The notes: a model not told the origin generated them from the sequence alone. Positions 35,902 through 46,776 are shown, counted from the stretch's first letter. The stretch: DNA of 64,000 nucleotides from Prostheceraeus crozeri (GCA_907163375.1 CAJQUW010008953.1:33501-97500); one strand, 5' to 3'. Made by a program: numbers and translations.

Positions 35902-35913
35902 GGTGGGGAGAAA
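35902..35913 (+). other. Polypurine tract of BEL/Pao element
   Basis: GGTGGGGAGAAA lies directly before the 3' LTR, where plus-strand DNA synthesis is primed in LTR retrotransposons. Confidence 0.8.
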
Positions 35914-36197
35914 TGTAGAAATCTCTACCCTTCTGAAGTCCTGTTATTCTGTTGTCCCATCATTCATATTTCTATTCTGAAAGAGTTCTATGTTCACCGA
36001 CAATAATTTCAAATTTTTATCTATGACTATGTGGGATTGACATGTATGTGAATTCAATTGTATAACAACAAATATCTTGCTCTTGCGCGCTGAAGGTACA
36101 GCATCACAAAACCTCGACTTTTAGCGCAGATCAGCACCGTTGTGATTGAGATGCAAAATACACAACATTTGCTGCCATAAACAGATCATTTTCTACA
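35914..36197 (+). repeat. BEL/Pao 3' LTR
   Basis: Direct repeat of the 5' LTR with about four base differences (for example CTACCC against CTACTC near the start, and TTTGCTGCC against TTTATTGCC near the end). Confidence 0.95.
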
Positions 36198-36202
36198 TGG
36201 CA

Positions 36203-37239
36203 TTTACCTATATAGTCAAATTATCTGAACGTACGAGTATACTACTACTGTAATATTTCGCATTTTGTGATGTAAAATCAATGTCAGTTATTGTTTAGTT
36301 AATAAAGTAACATTATTTATTTTGGTTGCTAGCGGAACATAATACAAGCACCATTACAATGATCAAATTTCATTCAAAATTGATTAAATCTTTTTTTCTA
36401 AAATTGCATTTCATCGAATTTTCATAAATATAATTTTAGTCTTCATTGTAAGTGCTGAATCTATTTATTTATTTAGCGACATAATTCGTAAGCTTACATT
36501 ATTTCAATCGAATGGAAGGACAGTAGAAATAATCTTTACAACATGACAAATTAAAACATGTTTTTTAAATTAAGCATGTTTTTTACCCACACTGGCAGAA
36601 AGGCCTACAATCTATGATGTCAGACTACTCTGTAAACTTACTTTTCAAAATTCTAAGCTAGCGTCTTCATTGGAGGTTAAAACAATGTTCTTTAATGGGT
36701 AGACTACCTGCTAACTGTTAATGTAGTTATATTCAATATCAGTATTCAGATGACTTAATGCTATCCTCAATCAGGCATATCTCCAAATAATTTAAACCAG
36801 AATGCTGGTTTTTCTACATTTTAGTAATAATAATAGAATACTTAAGTTTTTAAAATCACTGAAGTTTTCACAAGTGGATCGTCAACAGTATTTCGATGAC
36901 TGTTTTACTGGCACACTTGTAATTCGAATGTATATTCCAGTATATTCCATACGATGCCGATAACGAGTCAATTTGAATGGAAGCAGGTCTTTACGGCAGG
37001 TGCTTCGGTTTGAACACAGGCTGCATGCACTGTATTCGTGTGAGAATCAGTTACAAGAATTTCTACCTGACACATTTTCTGATGTTATTTGACATGTCAT
37101 CGCGCAGTCTGACTCTCCTTCGTATCATGTCAGTCTGGAAGATACGAGTAGTTTGTTTAATTAGCCAATTAGTAATGCTCAGCCTTATTAATAAGAATAT
37201 TTTCTTAAGCATACCTGATCATGTCACAAACTAAGCCTA
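36203..37239. other. Non-coding, no gene recognised
   Basis: AT-rich sequence without a supported gene. It is the original flank of the BEL/Pao insertion. Confidence 0.45.
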
Positions 37240-38695
37240 CGTGCCACTGAAAGAGCAAAATATCACAATCAAGGGCAAAGATCATAACTATCTTTAAAAA
37301 TTGTAAACCACTATTGAGATTCAAGAAACATACATTTAGTGAATCATAAAATTATGCCGATGAAAATTGAATGAAGAACTTGAAATTTCGGACATGAAGC
37401 GCAAGAGGATCTTTTCCATGAAGACTTGAATTGTGATGTTATTCATTTCCCTGAAAATCATTTCCGCCTAATTAAGAAGCCTGTTAGTGAATGATCATTC
37501 ATTTTGATATCTTATAGGTTTCATACTAAACTGTAAATCGCTGGATACGAAAATCACATACAAACATATACCAAAATCACATACAATTTGAAACTAACAT
37601 CTGATACGAGATTGTCGTATGTTTACAGAGATCTGGTGTGCTTTTCATACCACATCTCACTTACTTTCGTATGTGATTGGTATGTAGCGATACGAATACA
37701 TGTATTTCTATCTGTGATTGGCTGTTTTACACTGAAATACGAGTTGTTGGTATGTTTTATATACGAGACCCGATGCAAATTCATCCTCATTCGTATGCCT
37801 CTGGTATGTCTCTGATATGTAGAGCTTTAAGTCACATAGCAAAAAATATATATATTACATACTACTGTCAAATAACTTTTTTCAGCAATGCCAGTCGTGG
37901 ATATTTCTTTTTGTTATTGTGGTATTTATCTAGACTAGATTTATTGTGAATTTAATGCTCAACGAGTATGTCATTGCCACTAGTCTAGTAATTTTATCAC
38001 GACGCTTAGTTAGCTCTACTTTGTGAACCAAGTTGATTAACATCAAATCATTCAAACGATAATTATCGTGCAATCATGTTGACGTATATATCTCAAACAT
38101 AACTATCTTTGCGTTCATGAATTATAATGTGTTCGTATTTCGGATTAATAATATACCTAATTTCGAAATTACATAATGCATAATTGTTGATGGTTGAATA
38201 CTTATTGATTATTTATGAAATGCCTAAGACTGTGTATTAAAATCGAACTCAGTATTGAAAGTATGACTCTTGGATGTCATTATCTCGCTACTTACAAAAC
38301 AGTGGTAACATTAGTGTGATCTTTATTGACAAAAGGCCTTAAATCAACATACTTTAGACATAATTGATGCTTTCTTCTAACATTGTGCTGGCATGGCTTT
38401 AGTATGAAAAGCATAACACACTTGAAATAACATACGAAACGCATACAGGTATATACAGAAATATACCAAAAAATATTTTGGTATGCGTCCTTCGTATGTG
38501 ATTGGTATTGAGCGACTTACAATCTACGTAGGATAGTGCTTGCTATAGTAAAGGAACACGAGAAAAACCTGCAAAAATTTTGCTTCTAAAAAGTGATCAA
38601 ATATTTTTTTAGACCGCAGGAACGCCGTCTCCGCAAAAACTGAATCTTTTGATATAAAAAGTTTCACTGTATGCAGACATCCTTTTAGTCGACAC
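37240..38695. repeat. Local duplication unit 1 (interrupted)
   Basis: The parts 37240-37530 and about 38530-38695 match, in order, the continuous stretch 39078-39530. Shared landmarks are ATTCAAGA, TAGTGAATCATAAAAT, CATGAAGACTT, TTTGATATCT and TTTCATACTA on the left part, and CTCCGCA-AAACTGAATCTTTTGATA on the right part. The middle (37531-38522) is an inserted TIR element. The copies are well diverged. Confidence 0.65.
37531..38522. mobile_element. Non-autonomous TIR element
   Basis: Its ends are imperfect inverted repeats. The left starts CTGTAAATCGCTGGATACGA followed by ATCACATACAAAC and ATATACCAAAA. The right, read backwards, gives ATTGTAAGTCGCTCAATACC followed by ATCACATACGAA and CATACCAAAA. 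An internal copy of TTCGTATGTGATTGGTATGT lies at about 37666. No transposase is seen. The unit-2 duplication at 39078-39530 lacks this element, which confirms the limits. Target duplication not clear. Confidence 0.6.
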
Positions 38696-39077
38696 TCTAC
38701 CTGATAGCCTATGTACTTATTCTATGGTGCGCGTCAGCTGTGGAACAGCGTTGGACACAGTTTTGGAACACAGTGATCGTATAAATTAACACGATGGATG
38801 TCTCATTGTGTTGCTCATAGAGTAAGTACATTAGGTAGAATGGTAACTCTGCATTTATCAAATCCCCAATATGTATACACTTTCGATTTTATTAAACGAA
38901 CTCGGAATTGACTGATCACGATAGTAATGCAGAAGGAATGATAGTACTTTGCAGATCCTCTGTGCCATGACAGCCTTGGAGTTGTTTAATAAGACAGTCG
39001 ACAGGTTGCTATCATGCTTCCATCCTCTACCTCAGGAGTATTTTCTTCAGCGTGATCACATTACAAGCAACCTGCCA

Positions 39078-39530
39078 TTGGTAGCGAAACAACACAATCA
39101 AAGACAATGATTTCAATTAACTCTAAAATATGCAAATGGATCCACATCGCTATTCAGATTCAAGACATGAAAACATGTAGTGAATCATAAAATCATAACG
39201 ATGGAAATTTAATCAAAAACTTGATGTTTCAGCCAAGAAAGCACGAATAAGATCTCAACTTTTTCATGAAGACTTCCATTATAATACAATTCATGAAATT
39301 CCTTTGATAATCAGCTTAATTTCCGCTTAGTTGGAATGCTTATTGGCAAATATTCATTCCTTTTGATATCTAACTTGTTTCATACTACTTCTAAAGTGGA
39401 CGTCATGTCGGTAGTATATTGCAAAATTGTGACTCTTTTAAAACTGCTCAAATAATTTTTTGGACCACGGGAACATTATCTCCGCATAAAACTGAATCTT
39501 TTGATACAAAAGTCACGTATATATCCCTAC
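39078..39530. repeat. Local duplication unit 2 (uninterrupted)
   Basis: Continuous counterpart of unit 1, lacking the TIR element. No coding capacity. Confidence 0.65.
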
Positions 39531-40412
39531 TTTATGGTGTAGCTTATGTGCAAGCAATAAGTATTAAGCAATTGTATACTGCCTGACAGAAAAAGCTCAA
39601 CACTTATCATCACTAATCAATGGCAGCTGTTAAATTTCGAGGTCGATCCTACTCCCAAACAAATTTCTATGTGCCCTCTCTAACACAGCCATATGAAGAT
39701 ATCGTTCATCCTCTTATACAAGATCAACGTTTGGAAAAGTTTAGACATCGCATAATTACAAAATTTGCTATCCGACTGACGTAAGTCGTACATGTAACTA
39801 CATGATGAAGCACGAAGATGAATTCGCCAAATTTGTGGCTATTGGAATGGTTCGCTGTAGACGTAAATAATGAAAATAATGGTCCCTGTAATTCTAAATG
39901 TTAGGATTTTTTGTCACGCAGTATATTACCCTTTAGTGTCAGTTATATATTACACATTTTAAGTGCACTCCAAGGATATTTCATGTGTAATAATTCATTA
40001 TTTGTAGCCCGACGTGAGTCTTACTTTAGGAAATTCATGCATGCCTCACTGAAAATTTAGCCACTCATTGGCATAATCTTGGGCTCCAACCAAGATTTAA
40101 TCTTGAACTTGGGTAGCCAAAAGGTAACCAAAAGTCTGTTGATCCAGCCTTGGTCATGAAATTTCGTGGATATGCCACTCGTTAGAATGCAGATTGGGCC
40201 AGATTTTTCGGTCATGGGCTCAGTCACGCTTCCAAAAGCATGCCATGTTTGAGTTTCCACTCTGGTGGTCGTACATCGTATACATGTACGTACATGCATG
40301 TCTGTATTCGAGAAGTTGCCTCCTAGACAACTACTATCTGCACTTATACGGTGACTTATACTCGTACTGTGAGTACAATCATAGTCTCTGCAAATAGAGA
40401 AATCTGAATTAC
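39531..40412. other. Lectin gene 3' side / intron, nothing else seen
   Basis: No second exon could be supported downstream of the lectin exon's donor site. A further TTTGCAG acceptor-like site lies 25 bases past the donor, too close for a normal intron. Confidence 0.4.
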
Positions 40413-40844
40413 CTTCTTCACACAGAAATCCGAATTTGTGGTTTGTGCAATCTGCATCGTGCAAAGCTAGACCATTTTCTTCATTTTTTATCCGCACACA
40501 CATTTCATGAGAACTATCAAACGTAATTGTCGAAAACTGAAAATTTGTCATATTCATGAGTGTTGGTTCAGAAATCCATTTCAATTTCGTGTCTAAGGAA
40601 TACACAGGAGACCGTTTCCCGTGTGCGTAATTAAGAAATCCAATCATTTTTTTCATTCCAATCCAAACTCCATTACCATTCACTGACCAATCAATTGCGT
40701 TTATAGCACTTGTTGTGTCCTGCTTTGTCTCTATTCTAGCCAACCTTCGGTGTACTTTAGAACAAGCATCAGTCGCATCATGATAGTTTTTCAGGGTTGA
40801 ATTCATATAGTACAGTGACGAAATGTATTCAAATGACCAACAAA
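40413..40844 (-). CDS. C-type-lectin-like domain exon 1
   Basis: Minus-strand exon of 432 bases. A pyrimidine-rich TTTTTCAG acceptor ends at 40845 and a GTAATT donor begins at 40412. It codes for most of a C-type-lectin fold: an opening CWSFEY, ACSKVHRRLARIETKQD, GVWIGMKKMIG (the WIG core), LKWISEP, EMCVRI and a closing DCTNHKFGFLCEE. The four disulfide-type cysteines are in place. No EPN/QPD or WND calcium-sugar motif is seen, so sugar binding is doubtful. It is probably an extracellular receptor or secreted protein; other exons are not in view. Confidence 0.8.
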
Positions 40845-43403
40845 CTGAAAAAGTATAATAAGGATTAGTTAAGTCACATATGCCGCATCATAGAAATCGC
40901 ACAAGTTAGTAGGACTGCAACTCTTCGTGTTCAGTAAGAACGATATAGGCTACAATACGTATTGTAGTGAATGCTATGGGGCATTATTTCATTGATGCCG
41001 TTCCAGAGCAGGCAACAATCGTCGTTGTTACCGGCTACTGAAACAAAAACCACTATCTACTGATGTAGCCAGAAACTTTCAGACTTCTACATGTGCATGA
41101 ATCATAACACGCATTCACTACAATAGTAATCATGCCTAGCTTTTTCAAACATCAATGATCCTTACAGCCTCGGCCGTTTGCTGAGTAGTGCTCAAAATAT
41201 GAAAATCGCTCAATTTATAAATTACAGTTTTTCGAATTCAAAACATGTGAGTATGATAATGAATTAGGCACGGGGAGAAAGAACATTTTCTGAGCTCTCT
41301 TTTGATATATTGGTCATCAAAATCGCTTATCAGCGAAAAAAGGATAATGGAATGTACGCATTTCCTGTCCACACACAAAATGTTGTGTAAATAATTTGAG
41401 TAAGTACCGGTACTTTTCTTACAGGCGCTCGTAAGAAGCGTGAGTGATGTAAGTAGATAACAAGTGACTGCCTCTCCCATTCGTTTATGCGCGCGTGCAT
41501 GCATTGTTTTGTATCATCTGTCATCTCATCAGCCGTCAATTGCAAGATCCCAGAGAACCCAAGTATTCTTCATCGCCAAGAAGAGCAGTTGAGATTTTAC
41601 TAGGTCATTAAGAAGTTGTCGTTGTGACAGAGAATGGTTGTGCGCCTCCCTCACGCTGTCACTGACCAGCAGAGAGTAGGGATAGTATGAAAATAGGAAA
41701 TACACTCGTCTACAAGTATGTGAAGTTTTGTTGCGATTGATAAAGGTCTGCAAGTTATATGCAAGTTAAAGAGCTTGTGAAGATGATACAAGTGTACATT
41801 GTAAGCAACGTAATCAAAATTTTTATTATTGAACCGTATTTTAATCGCAAAGGGTGTTGCTTTTTGCGGTAATATGTTCACGATGGTAAGATCTCTGTTT
41901 CAAATGCAGTGACTGAAGCTTCAACGAGCGTGTGATACTTTCAACCCGGATACCTTTCCTGCCGACTTCTGTTGATGCTCTCTGGAATCGACCTCTGGAC
42001 CAAAAGATCACCAGACCAAGCATTTAACTACTACTAGTAACTGCTAGTATACAGACCAAGCAGTATTCGAATTATAATAGTGTGCACCATCTAAATGCTG
42101 GATTCAATCACTATGATGACTTGATCATTGATCAGCACCGCATTCCTCTAATAAACCCCGCCCTGTACTAACTGCCGCACCTGCAGCAGCAAGAGAACTA
42201 GAAAATAATGACTTATAGCTTTAGTACATATAACATCTATTGAATTAAAAAACAAAAACTAGATGTTGCCAAACGACATCGGAATGCAGAATGACATTGC
42301 TGGGTGGTGGTCTATATTATGATAGAATAAGTCACATAATAAAAGCATCACACTCAAACTTATCTAATAAAAATAGCATAGCCTGCAAATTGCTGCCTTA
42401 TGGTTGTTGTCAGTGTCAGGAGAGAGACTCCTGTCTCTGACTGCTACTATACCGTCCGTCGAGCACCGAATCATGTCATAACTCATGCTCAAGTTTTGTG
42501 AGTGAGCCCTGCTTTCAGGTGAAAATGGGAGGGAAGCCGCAAATACAAGTACCGGTAATTCCAAGAAATTAGTCCTATAATGTGTTCAATCAGTGTCGAT
42601 GCCAACACGTCTTGTCGACAATGAATAAATCGGTAATGCAGCAAGAATCCTGCTAGATGATCTTTCAGCACTATTTGATAATTGTCTATACCTATAATTA
42701 TTATTGTTATTCAATTTGGAAAAATGTCATGTAGAAATCATACATTTTCATGAGCCCTCTAATAAACGCCGCACAAAGCAGGTGATTGATGTAAATAAAT
42801 TCCGATTTGTAAAATAAAATTTCTCTAATTCTTAGTCTGGAGAATTAATTGAAAGTTGGTTAGAGAAAGGCTGTACGTTGTTGTGTATCAGCTTTGTATA
42901 TGCTTTGTGTACTTATACCTGCGCTACGATATTTGTTTATATCTATCTTTGTTTTACTTAAATCGCAACCGAATTTGAACCACTCGTGCTGAATAGGTAC
43001 ACAAAGATTGACCGTATCCGCAATGGCAACCCTACATTATTCCATGCTTAGGAAATAGTAGACCAAAAAAGTAAAAAAAGAAAAAGATCTAGAAGCATAA
43101 AGCCTTACTGATTGCCATTTTGATAAGGGAAGACATCGCTTTTGGAATGAATGACGTGTATTCAAACTTGTCAGAGTTAGATAAATCATGAAAATAAACA
43201 TCATCGTCTTTGATAAATTAAAACATCTCACTTGATAACTGATATAATGTATAGAGAACCTAGAATTCTCGAGTGGATGGAACCTGAATTGATTTGAAAT
43301 GATCTGTGCTGGATGTTAGAAGATTAGAACCCAGTTGATTCACATTTGTCAGATGGATTGACTGTGTTATAGGGAATTTGCCCTGACCCTTGAGCGAAGT
43401 TAC
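40845..43403. other. Intergenic or intronic, with dispersed repeats A and B
   Basis: Between the two lectin exons. At 41045-41170 lies repeat A and at 41178-41330 repeat B, back to back. The rest has only short open frames without recognisable domains. Confidence 0.5.
41045..41330. repeat. Dispersed repeats A and B, contiguous copy
   Basis: The first half matches 5235-5376 and the second half matches 8866-9025. Here they are adjacent, joined at about 41171-41180 (CTCGGCCGTTTGCTGAG). This suggests one repeat unit of at least 285 bp. Confidence 0.7.
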
Positions 43404-43752
43404 TTGCGCTCTCATTATGCAAATATAACTCTTTCTATCTTGGCAATTGAAGTACCTCATTTCCGTGGCGAGTGCTACTGCGCATTCCTTGTCTGGATTG
43501 CGTGACGATCTGAACTTCGTATAAGAATATTTAGTGTCTCCCATGATATCATGCGTGCCATTCTCCCATTTTATTCCAATCCATGGATGGTACCGTGCCA
43601 GAACACAGAATTGTACCACTTCATTAAACTCTTCCTTGTTCCGGAATGTTGCCAGACAACTGTTGTAATCCCAACAATGGGTGAGAGCTTCCCACCATGT
43701 CAAATTATGGTTAATGACAGCACAAAGGCCCACCCTTGTTCTCATTCATAGA
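43404..43752 (-). CDS. C-type-lectin-like domain exon 2
   Basis: Minus-strand exon with a possible acceptor (CATCAG, ends 43753) and donor (AAGTAACT, from 43403). It codes GLCAVINHNLTWWEALTHC, SCLATFRNKEEFNEVV, HPWIGIKWENG (WIG core), SSRNPDKECAVAL and RYFNCQDRKSYIC, the usual order for a C-type-lectin-like domain. No EPN/QPD or WND motif. It is clearly different from the exon at 40413-40844. Either two genes or two domains of one gene. The acceptor has a poor pyrimidine tract, because Polinton 2 is inserted 28 bp upstream of it. Confidence 0.75.
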
Positions 43753-43774
43753 CTGATGCATGAATTTCTCATTT

Positions 43775-43780
43775 CATGTT
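43775..43780. repeat. Polinton 2 target-site duplication, left
   Basis: CATGTT, repeated at 61648-61653. Six bases is the Polinton norm. Confidence 0.9.
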
Positions 43781-43969
43781 AGTAGTCAGCAAGTGTGATA
43801 ATTGCGGACACGCGGACGTGGGCACGTGCCACGTGCCACGTGGACACAGGGGAGGGGAGTCTTGTCCGCAAATCACCAAGTCTAGCATTGGCCGTTCTCT
43901 CGTCCAATGACAACTTTGGTGATTCTAGGACACGCGGACACGGAGGAGAGGGCAGGGCAGGGGAGAGAA
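43781..43969 (+). repeat. Polinton 2 left terminal inverted repeat (outer part)
   Basis: Complement of about 61480-61647. Shared blocks in order: ATTGCGGACACGCGGACGTG, GGCACGTG, GGGGAGTCTTGTCCGC, TCTAGCATTGGCC-like, TCGTCCAATGACAACTTT and GGACACGCGGACACGGAGG. The repeat goes on after the nested element at 44746-44796 (GCATCCTCTGAAACATGTTT). Confidence 0.92.
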
Positions 43970-44745
43970 CCCTGTGGGAACGCATCTTGCTAATATCAAC
44001 AGATTATCTGGCGAGGTAGCGATTTGGTGGATAATTTTTTTAAAGGTTCATTTTCGTGTAAAAACTATCTCCGCATGTGAAAATGGTCATCATTTATCCA
44101 AAAACATGTGTAAAATTACAAAACGACAGGTGGCGAAAAAGTTGCTATAATTAGCTGGTAGATATTTGTTTACTAATGCGAGCTGATTTTTCGCCAACCG
44201 GCGAAATCGTGGATATTGTAGCAACTAATTAGTGGTAAGTAGTAATGTTCGTATATTACCTTCACATGAAAATATATTGTATACTCAGTCTGATCTGATA
44301 AAAAGGGATCTTTTTTTAATTCACGAAGGCTTAAACTAAAAAAAGTATTTGTCTTCCATAAATGTCGCAGTAAATACTATGATATTGTTCAAATATTTGT
44401 CATTGTTGTAAATTATTGAATGTCAAGAGATGTTATGAAAATTGATATATGCGGATTCTATATATTCTTATCATTATCAAAGAATGATAGTCTGCACTTA
44501 TATCTTAGATAGATTAGCCATATGTGAGGGATAGTGAGGAGGTGAGGGAGAGAATAGAGCCTCGACTGTAGAGGCGGATTACTAAAGAAAACAAGAGAGA
44601 AAGTCAAAAGTAAAAGGTGACATATAGAGCGCGAATTGTCGCCGGCGAACTTCGCCAGCGAATATCCCGCAAATATGACTGAACTTTAGCATGATATTCT
44701 GCAGCTGACATTCGCCAGTTTTTCGCAAGATTCGTTCCCACAGGG
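43970..44745. mobile_element. Nested 776-bp TIR element in Polinton 2 left repeat
   Basis: The ends are CCCTGTGGGAACGCATCTTGC and, at 44725-44745, its near-perfect complement. The inner sequence has several TGGCGAA/TTCGCC motifs near both ends, which may be subterminal transposase-binding repeats. No transposase gene. The right repeat of Polinton 2 lacks this stretch, so it entered after or during the life of the Polinton. Target duplication not clear. Confidence 0.75.
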
Positions 44746-44993
44746 AAGGTGCATCCTCTGAAACATGTTTTCCCGTCCATTCCCAAAGTTTCTGCGCAAG
44801 TAATAAAATGGGCTGAAGAGTCGTCGGACCCGAATGTTCCACCGCGACCCACGGTGGTTCGGCGAACTCCCCAATTTTCAATTTTCACTGCTCAAAGAAC
44901 TTAGAAAAATTTACCGTGTCCGAAAATCGACAAAAATTTGCTTGGTCGATGGCTCGTCTAATAGTGTTTCAGTATTTCAATATGCAAGTTAAA
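44746..44993. other. Inner part of left repeat and leader
   Basis: 44746-44796 completes the terminal inverted repeat (matches the complement of 61440-61480). The remainder is non-coding leader. Open frames in three overlapping phases around 44582-44888 cross the nested element and repeat and are taken as chance. Confidence 0.5.
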
Positions 44994-44996
44994 TGC

Positions 44997-45004
44997 TATA
45001 TAAG
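44997..45004 (+). promoter_or_regulatory. TATA box of first plus-strand gene
   Basis: TATATAAG, 76 bases before the ATG at 45080, a fitting distance for a start site about 30 bases downstream of the box. Confidence 0.55.
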
Positions 45005-45079
45005 AAGGTGCTCTGACAGGATTTTTCACTCCTCCGTTCACTCAACATTTTGCTTTAGCAGCAACTTCCTTCATTAATA

Positions 45080-45406
45080 ATGTATTCGGTCACCAAGAAC
45101 GTCCGTGCCAGCGACCTGTCCATTTCTCCCATCAAGCAGATTGGTACCACTTTTTGGTACCGATATATCTCCCTGAAAGGTGATAGATTCGCGGTGCAGA
45201 TCCCGGATTTTTTCGGCAGTGCTCCTACTCGTTGGTTTTATAACAATTCTCGATCCCTTCTAATCCCAAAGGCTGCCCTCCAAGATATATTCACAGTCGA
45301 AGCTTTCGCTAAAGCGGCATTCGAGTTGCCAGGCAATGCCCCACAAATCTGGCATGAGAAGTACAGTAACGGCCAGTTCCTCTTCTGCGTATTCGATTAT
45401 TTATAA
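45080..45406 (+). CDS. Polinton 2 protein of unknown function (108 aa)
   Basis: First gene inside the left end. Intact frame beginning MYSVTKNVRASDLSISP, with an aromatic-rich beta-type stretch (GTTFWYRYISLKGDRFAVQI, TRWFYNNSRSLLIP) and ending FLFCVFDYL. No membrane span. Only two bases separate its stop from the next ATG, so the two are either coupled genes or one gene with a frame change. No known family was recognised. Confidence 0.6.
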   Translation: MYSVTKNVRASDLSISPIKQIGTTFWYRYISLKGDRFAVQIPDFFGSAPTRWFYNNSRSLLIPKAALQDIFTVEAFAKAAFELPGNAPQIWHEKYSNGQFLFCVFDYL

Positions 45407-45408
45407 AA

Positions 45409-45645
45409 ATGACCGAGGATGTTTCTGTCTTTGATGGGCAGCGCAATCCAATATCGACGGACCAACTGGGGCATGGAGTGTATTCATGCATTATTCTTTT
45501 GCCAGGGATGTACATTGGCTCACACGGCGATAAAGTTGACAAATTCTCGTCACTACAGTCAGTCATCACTCAGGTGATGTACACCAAGCAGTCCCCGGGC
45601 CATGACTCTTGTCGATTTGTCAAACAATTCAATTATATTGACTGA
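45409..45645 (+). CDS. Polinton 2 protein of unknown function (78 aa)
   Basis: Begins MTEDVSVFDGQRNPIS and includes GVYSCIILLPGMYIGSHGDK and a beta-like VITQVMYTK stretch. It follows the previous frame after two bases. Could be the C-terminal half of the same protein. No family recognised. Confidence 0.5.
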   Translation: MTEDVSVFDGQRNPISTDQLGHGVYSCIILLPGMYIGSHGDKVDKFSSLQSVITQVMYTKQSPGHDSCRFVKQFNYID

Positions 45646-46046
45646 ATTAGAATTAAAATTAAAATTAAAGGTCAAACAAGTCGATATTATTATCTTGCTC
45701 ATATTCTTTTGTTGGTAATTCCAAGTTGCTCGTCTTTCATTTGCAGATTGAACTCATTTGCACGATATAATTGGATTTCCGGTCTCAGTTTCTCTCTCTC
45801 TCAAACGGCGAAATGAATGTATCTCTGTGCTGTCCTTCGACGTGCTTGAACGTAGCGCATGAACGAGGCCGCCGTCGGAAGCGGATATGTCATTCTGGTC
45901 AGCGAATTTCCGTGATTTTGTGTCGTTGTGGCCTGGTCACACCTTCATTACATGCATGCTATATTTAACATTAAATTTATATTATAACATGTATAAAACA
46001 ACACCGGGCCTCTTGTCAGCCAATTTGGACTTTACATCCAGATGCA
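45646..46046 (+). other. Leader of PolB gene
   Basis: About 400 bases without a convincing gene. It contains ATTAAAATTAAAATTAAAGG near 45655 and a TATA box at 45992-45998. Confidence 0.4.
45992..45998 (+). promoter_or_regulatory. TATA box before PolB region
   Basis: TATAAAA, 49 bases before the ATG at 46047. The area is AT-rich, so chance is not excluded. Confidence 0.45.
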
Positions 46047-46776
46047 ATGAGAGAAATTGCAGTCTGGGCTTTCGAAAATCCGACTGTTACTCGGCTCCCA
46101 GCGCATCTACGTTTTCTTTTGCCGCCATGGCTGCCGTTCGACTCCACTCAAGCGTCAGTAGCAAATGAGCCGGTTCAACAACCGGCAGGTTTTGATCGTT
46201 CAAATTTCAGGCAGCGGCTAGCGGAACTGCTGCAGGGAGGTGCCCAGTTACACCGTGTTTCTCGTGCATTTATCCATCCTCTCCCAACGCCGACAGACTA
46301 TTCTGCATTTTCGTCATCAATAGACAATGGTGCAGCAGTAGTTTATGGAAGCCAGTTACAGGACTAGGACAGACTACCTCCCACCATTTTTGTCATCAAT
46401 AGACAATGGTACAACAGTAGTGTGTGGAAGCCAGTTGCAGGACATGGCGGCGACAGACTACCTCCCAGCATTTTCGTCATCAATAAACAATGGTACAACA
46501 GTAGTGTATGGAAGCCAGTTGCAGGACAGGGTGAGTGTTTATGACGGGAATAATCATCAACAAGAAACGATAATGCTTGATGATGATGATGATAATGAGT
46601 TATCAGGGATCAGATCGAGTAATAGGCGGGCGGGGAATTTGTCGACACTGGGTGAGGGCAATCCTAATTCCTCCAACGAGACTGAATTAAGCAACTCAGA
46701 CTCCTCGGTTGGCGTTTGTGTGTCTCCCGCGCCAGAGAGGCATGGCGCTACACGCGTCGTTGGCAGGAACATCTAG
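46047..46776 (+). pseudogene. Polinton 2 PolB N-terminal extension with repeats
   Basis: It begins MREIAVWAFENPTVTRLP and soon enters three tandem units of about 80 bases (starting 46292, 46368 and 46452) coding for SSIDNGTTVVYGSQLQD-like peptides. The first two units differ by 76 bases, not a multiple of three, so the frame changes at about 46365. An acidic part follows (MLDDDDDNELSG) and a serine/asparagine-rich end. Probably the low-complexity N-terminal part of the DNA polymerase reading frame or a separate gene just before it. Confidence 0.5.

Larger units (their letters stand above)
29249..36197 (+). mobile_element. Complete BEL/Pao LTR retrotransposon
   Basis: Two direct LTRs of 284 bp (29249-29532 and 35914-36197) both begin TGTAGAAATC and end TTTTCTACA. 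The 5-bp sequence TGGCA flanks both ends (29244-29248 and 36198-36202) as target duplication. I count about four differences between the LTRs, so insertion was recent. A purine-rich tract precedes the 3' LTR. The inside codes for gag-protease and pol in the BEL order protease-RT-RNaseH-integrase. No clear primer-binding site was recognised after 29532. Confidence 0.97.

Noticed and set aside
44582-44888. Several overlapping open frames near the left end of Polinton 2
   Set aside because: They cross the border between the nested TIR element and the terminal repeat, in three phases at once, and show no domain.
46557-46772. Minus-strand open frame opposite the acidic PolB leader
   Set aside because: It is the antisense of a low-complexity Asp/Ser-rich stretch; its Ser runs are a mirror of GAT/GAA repeats.
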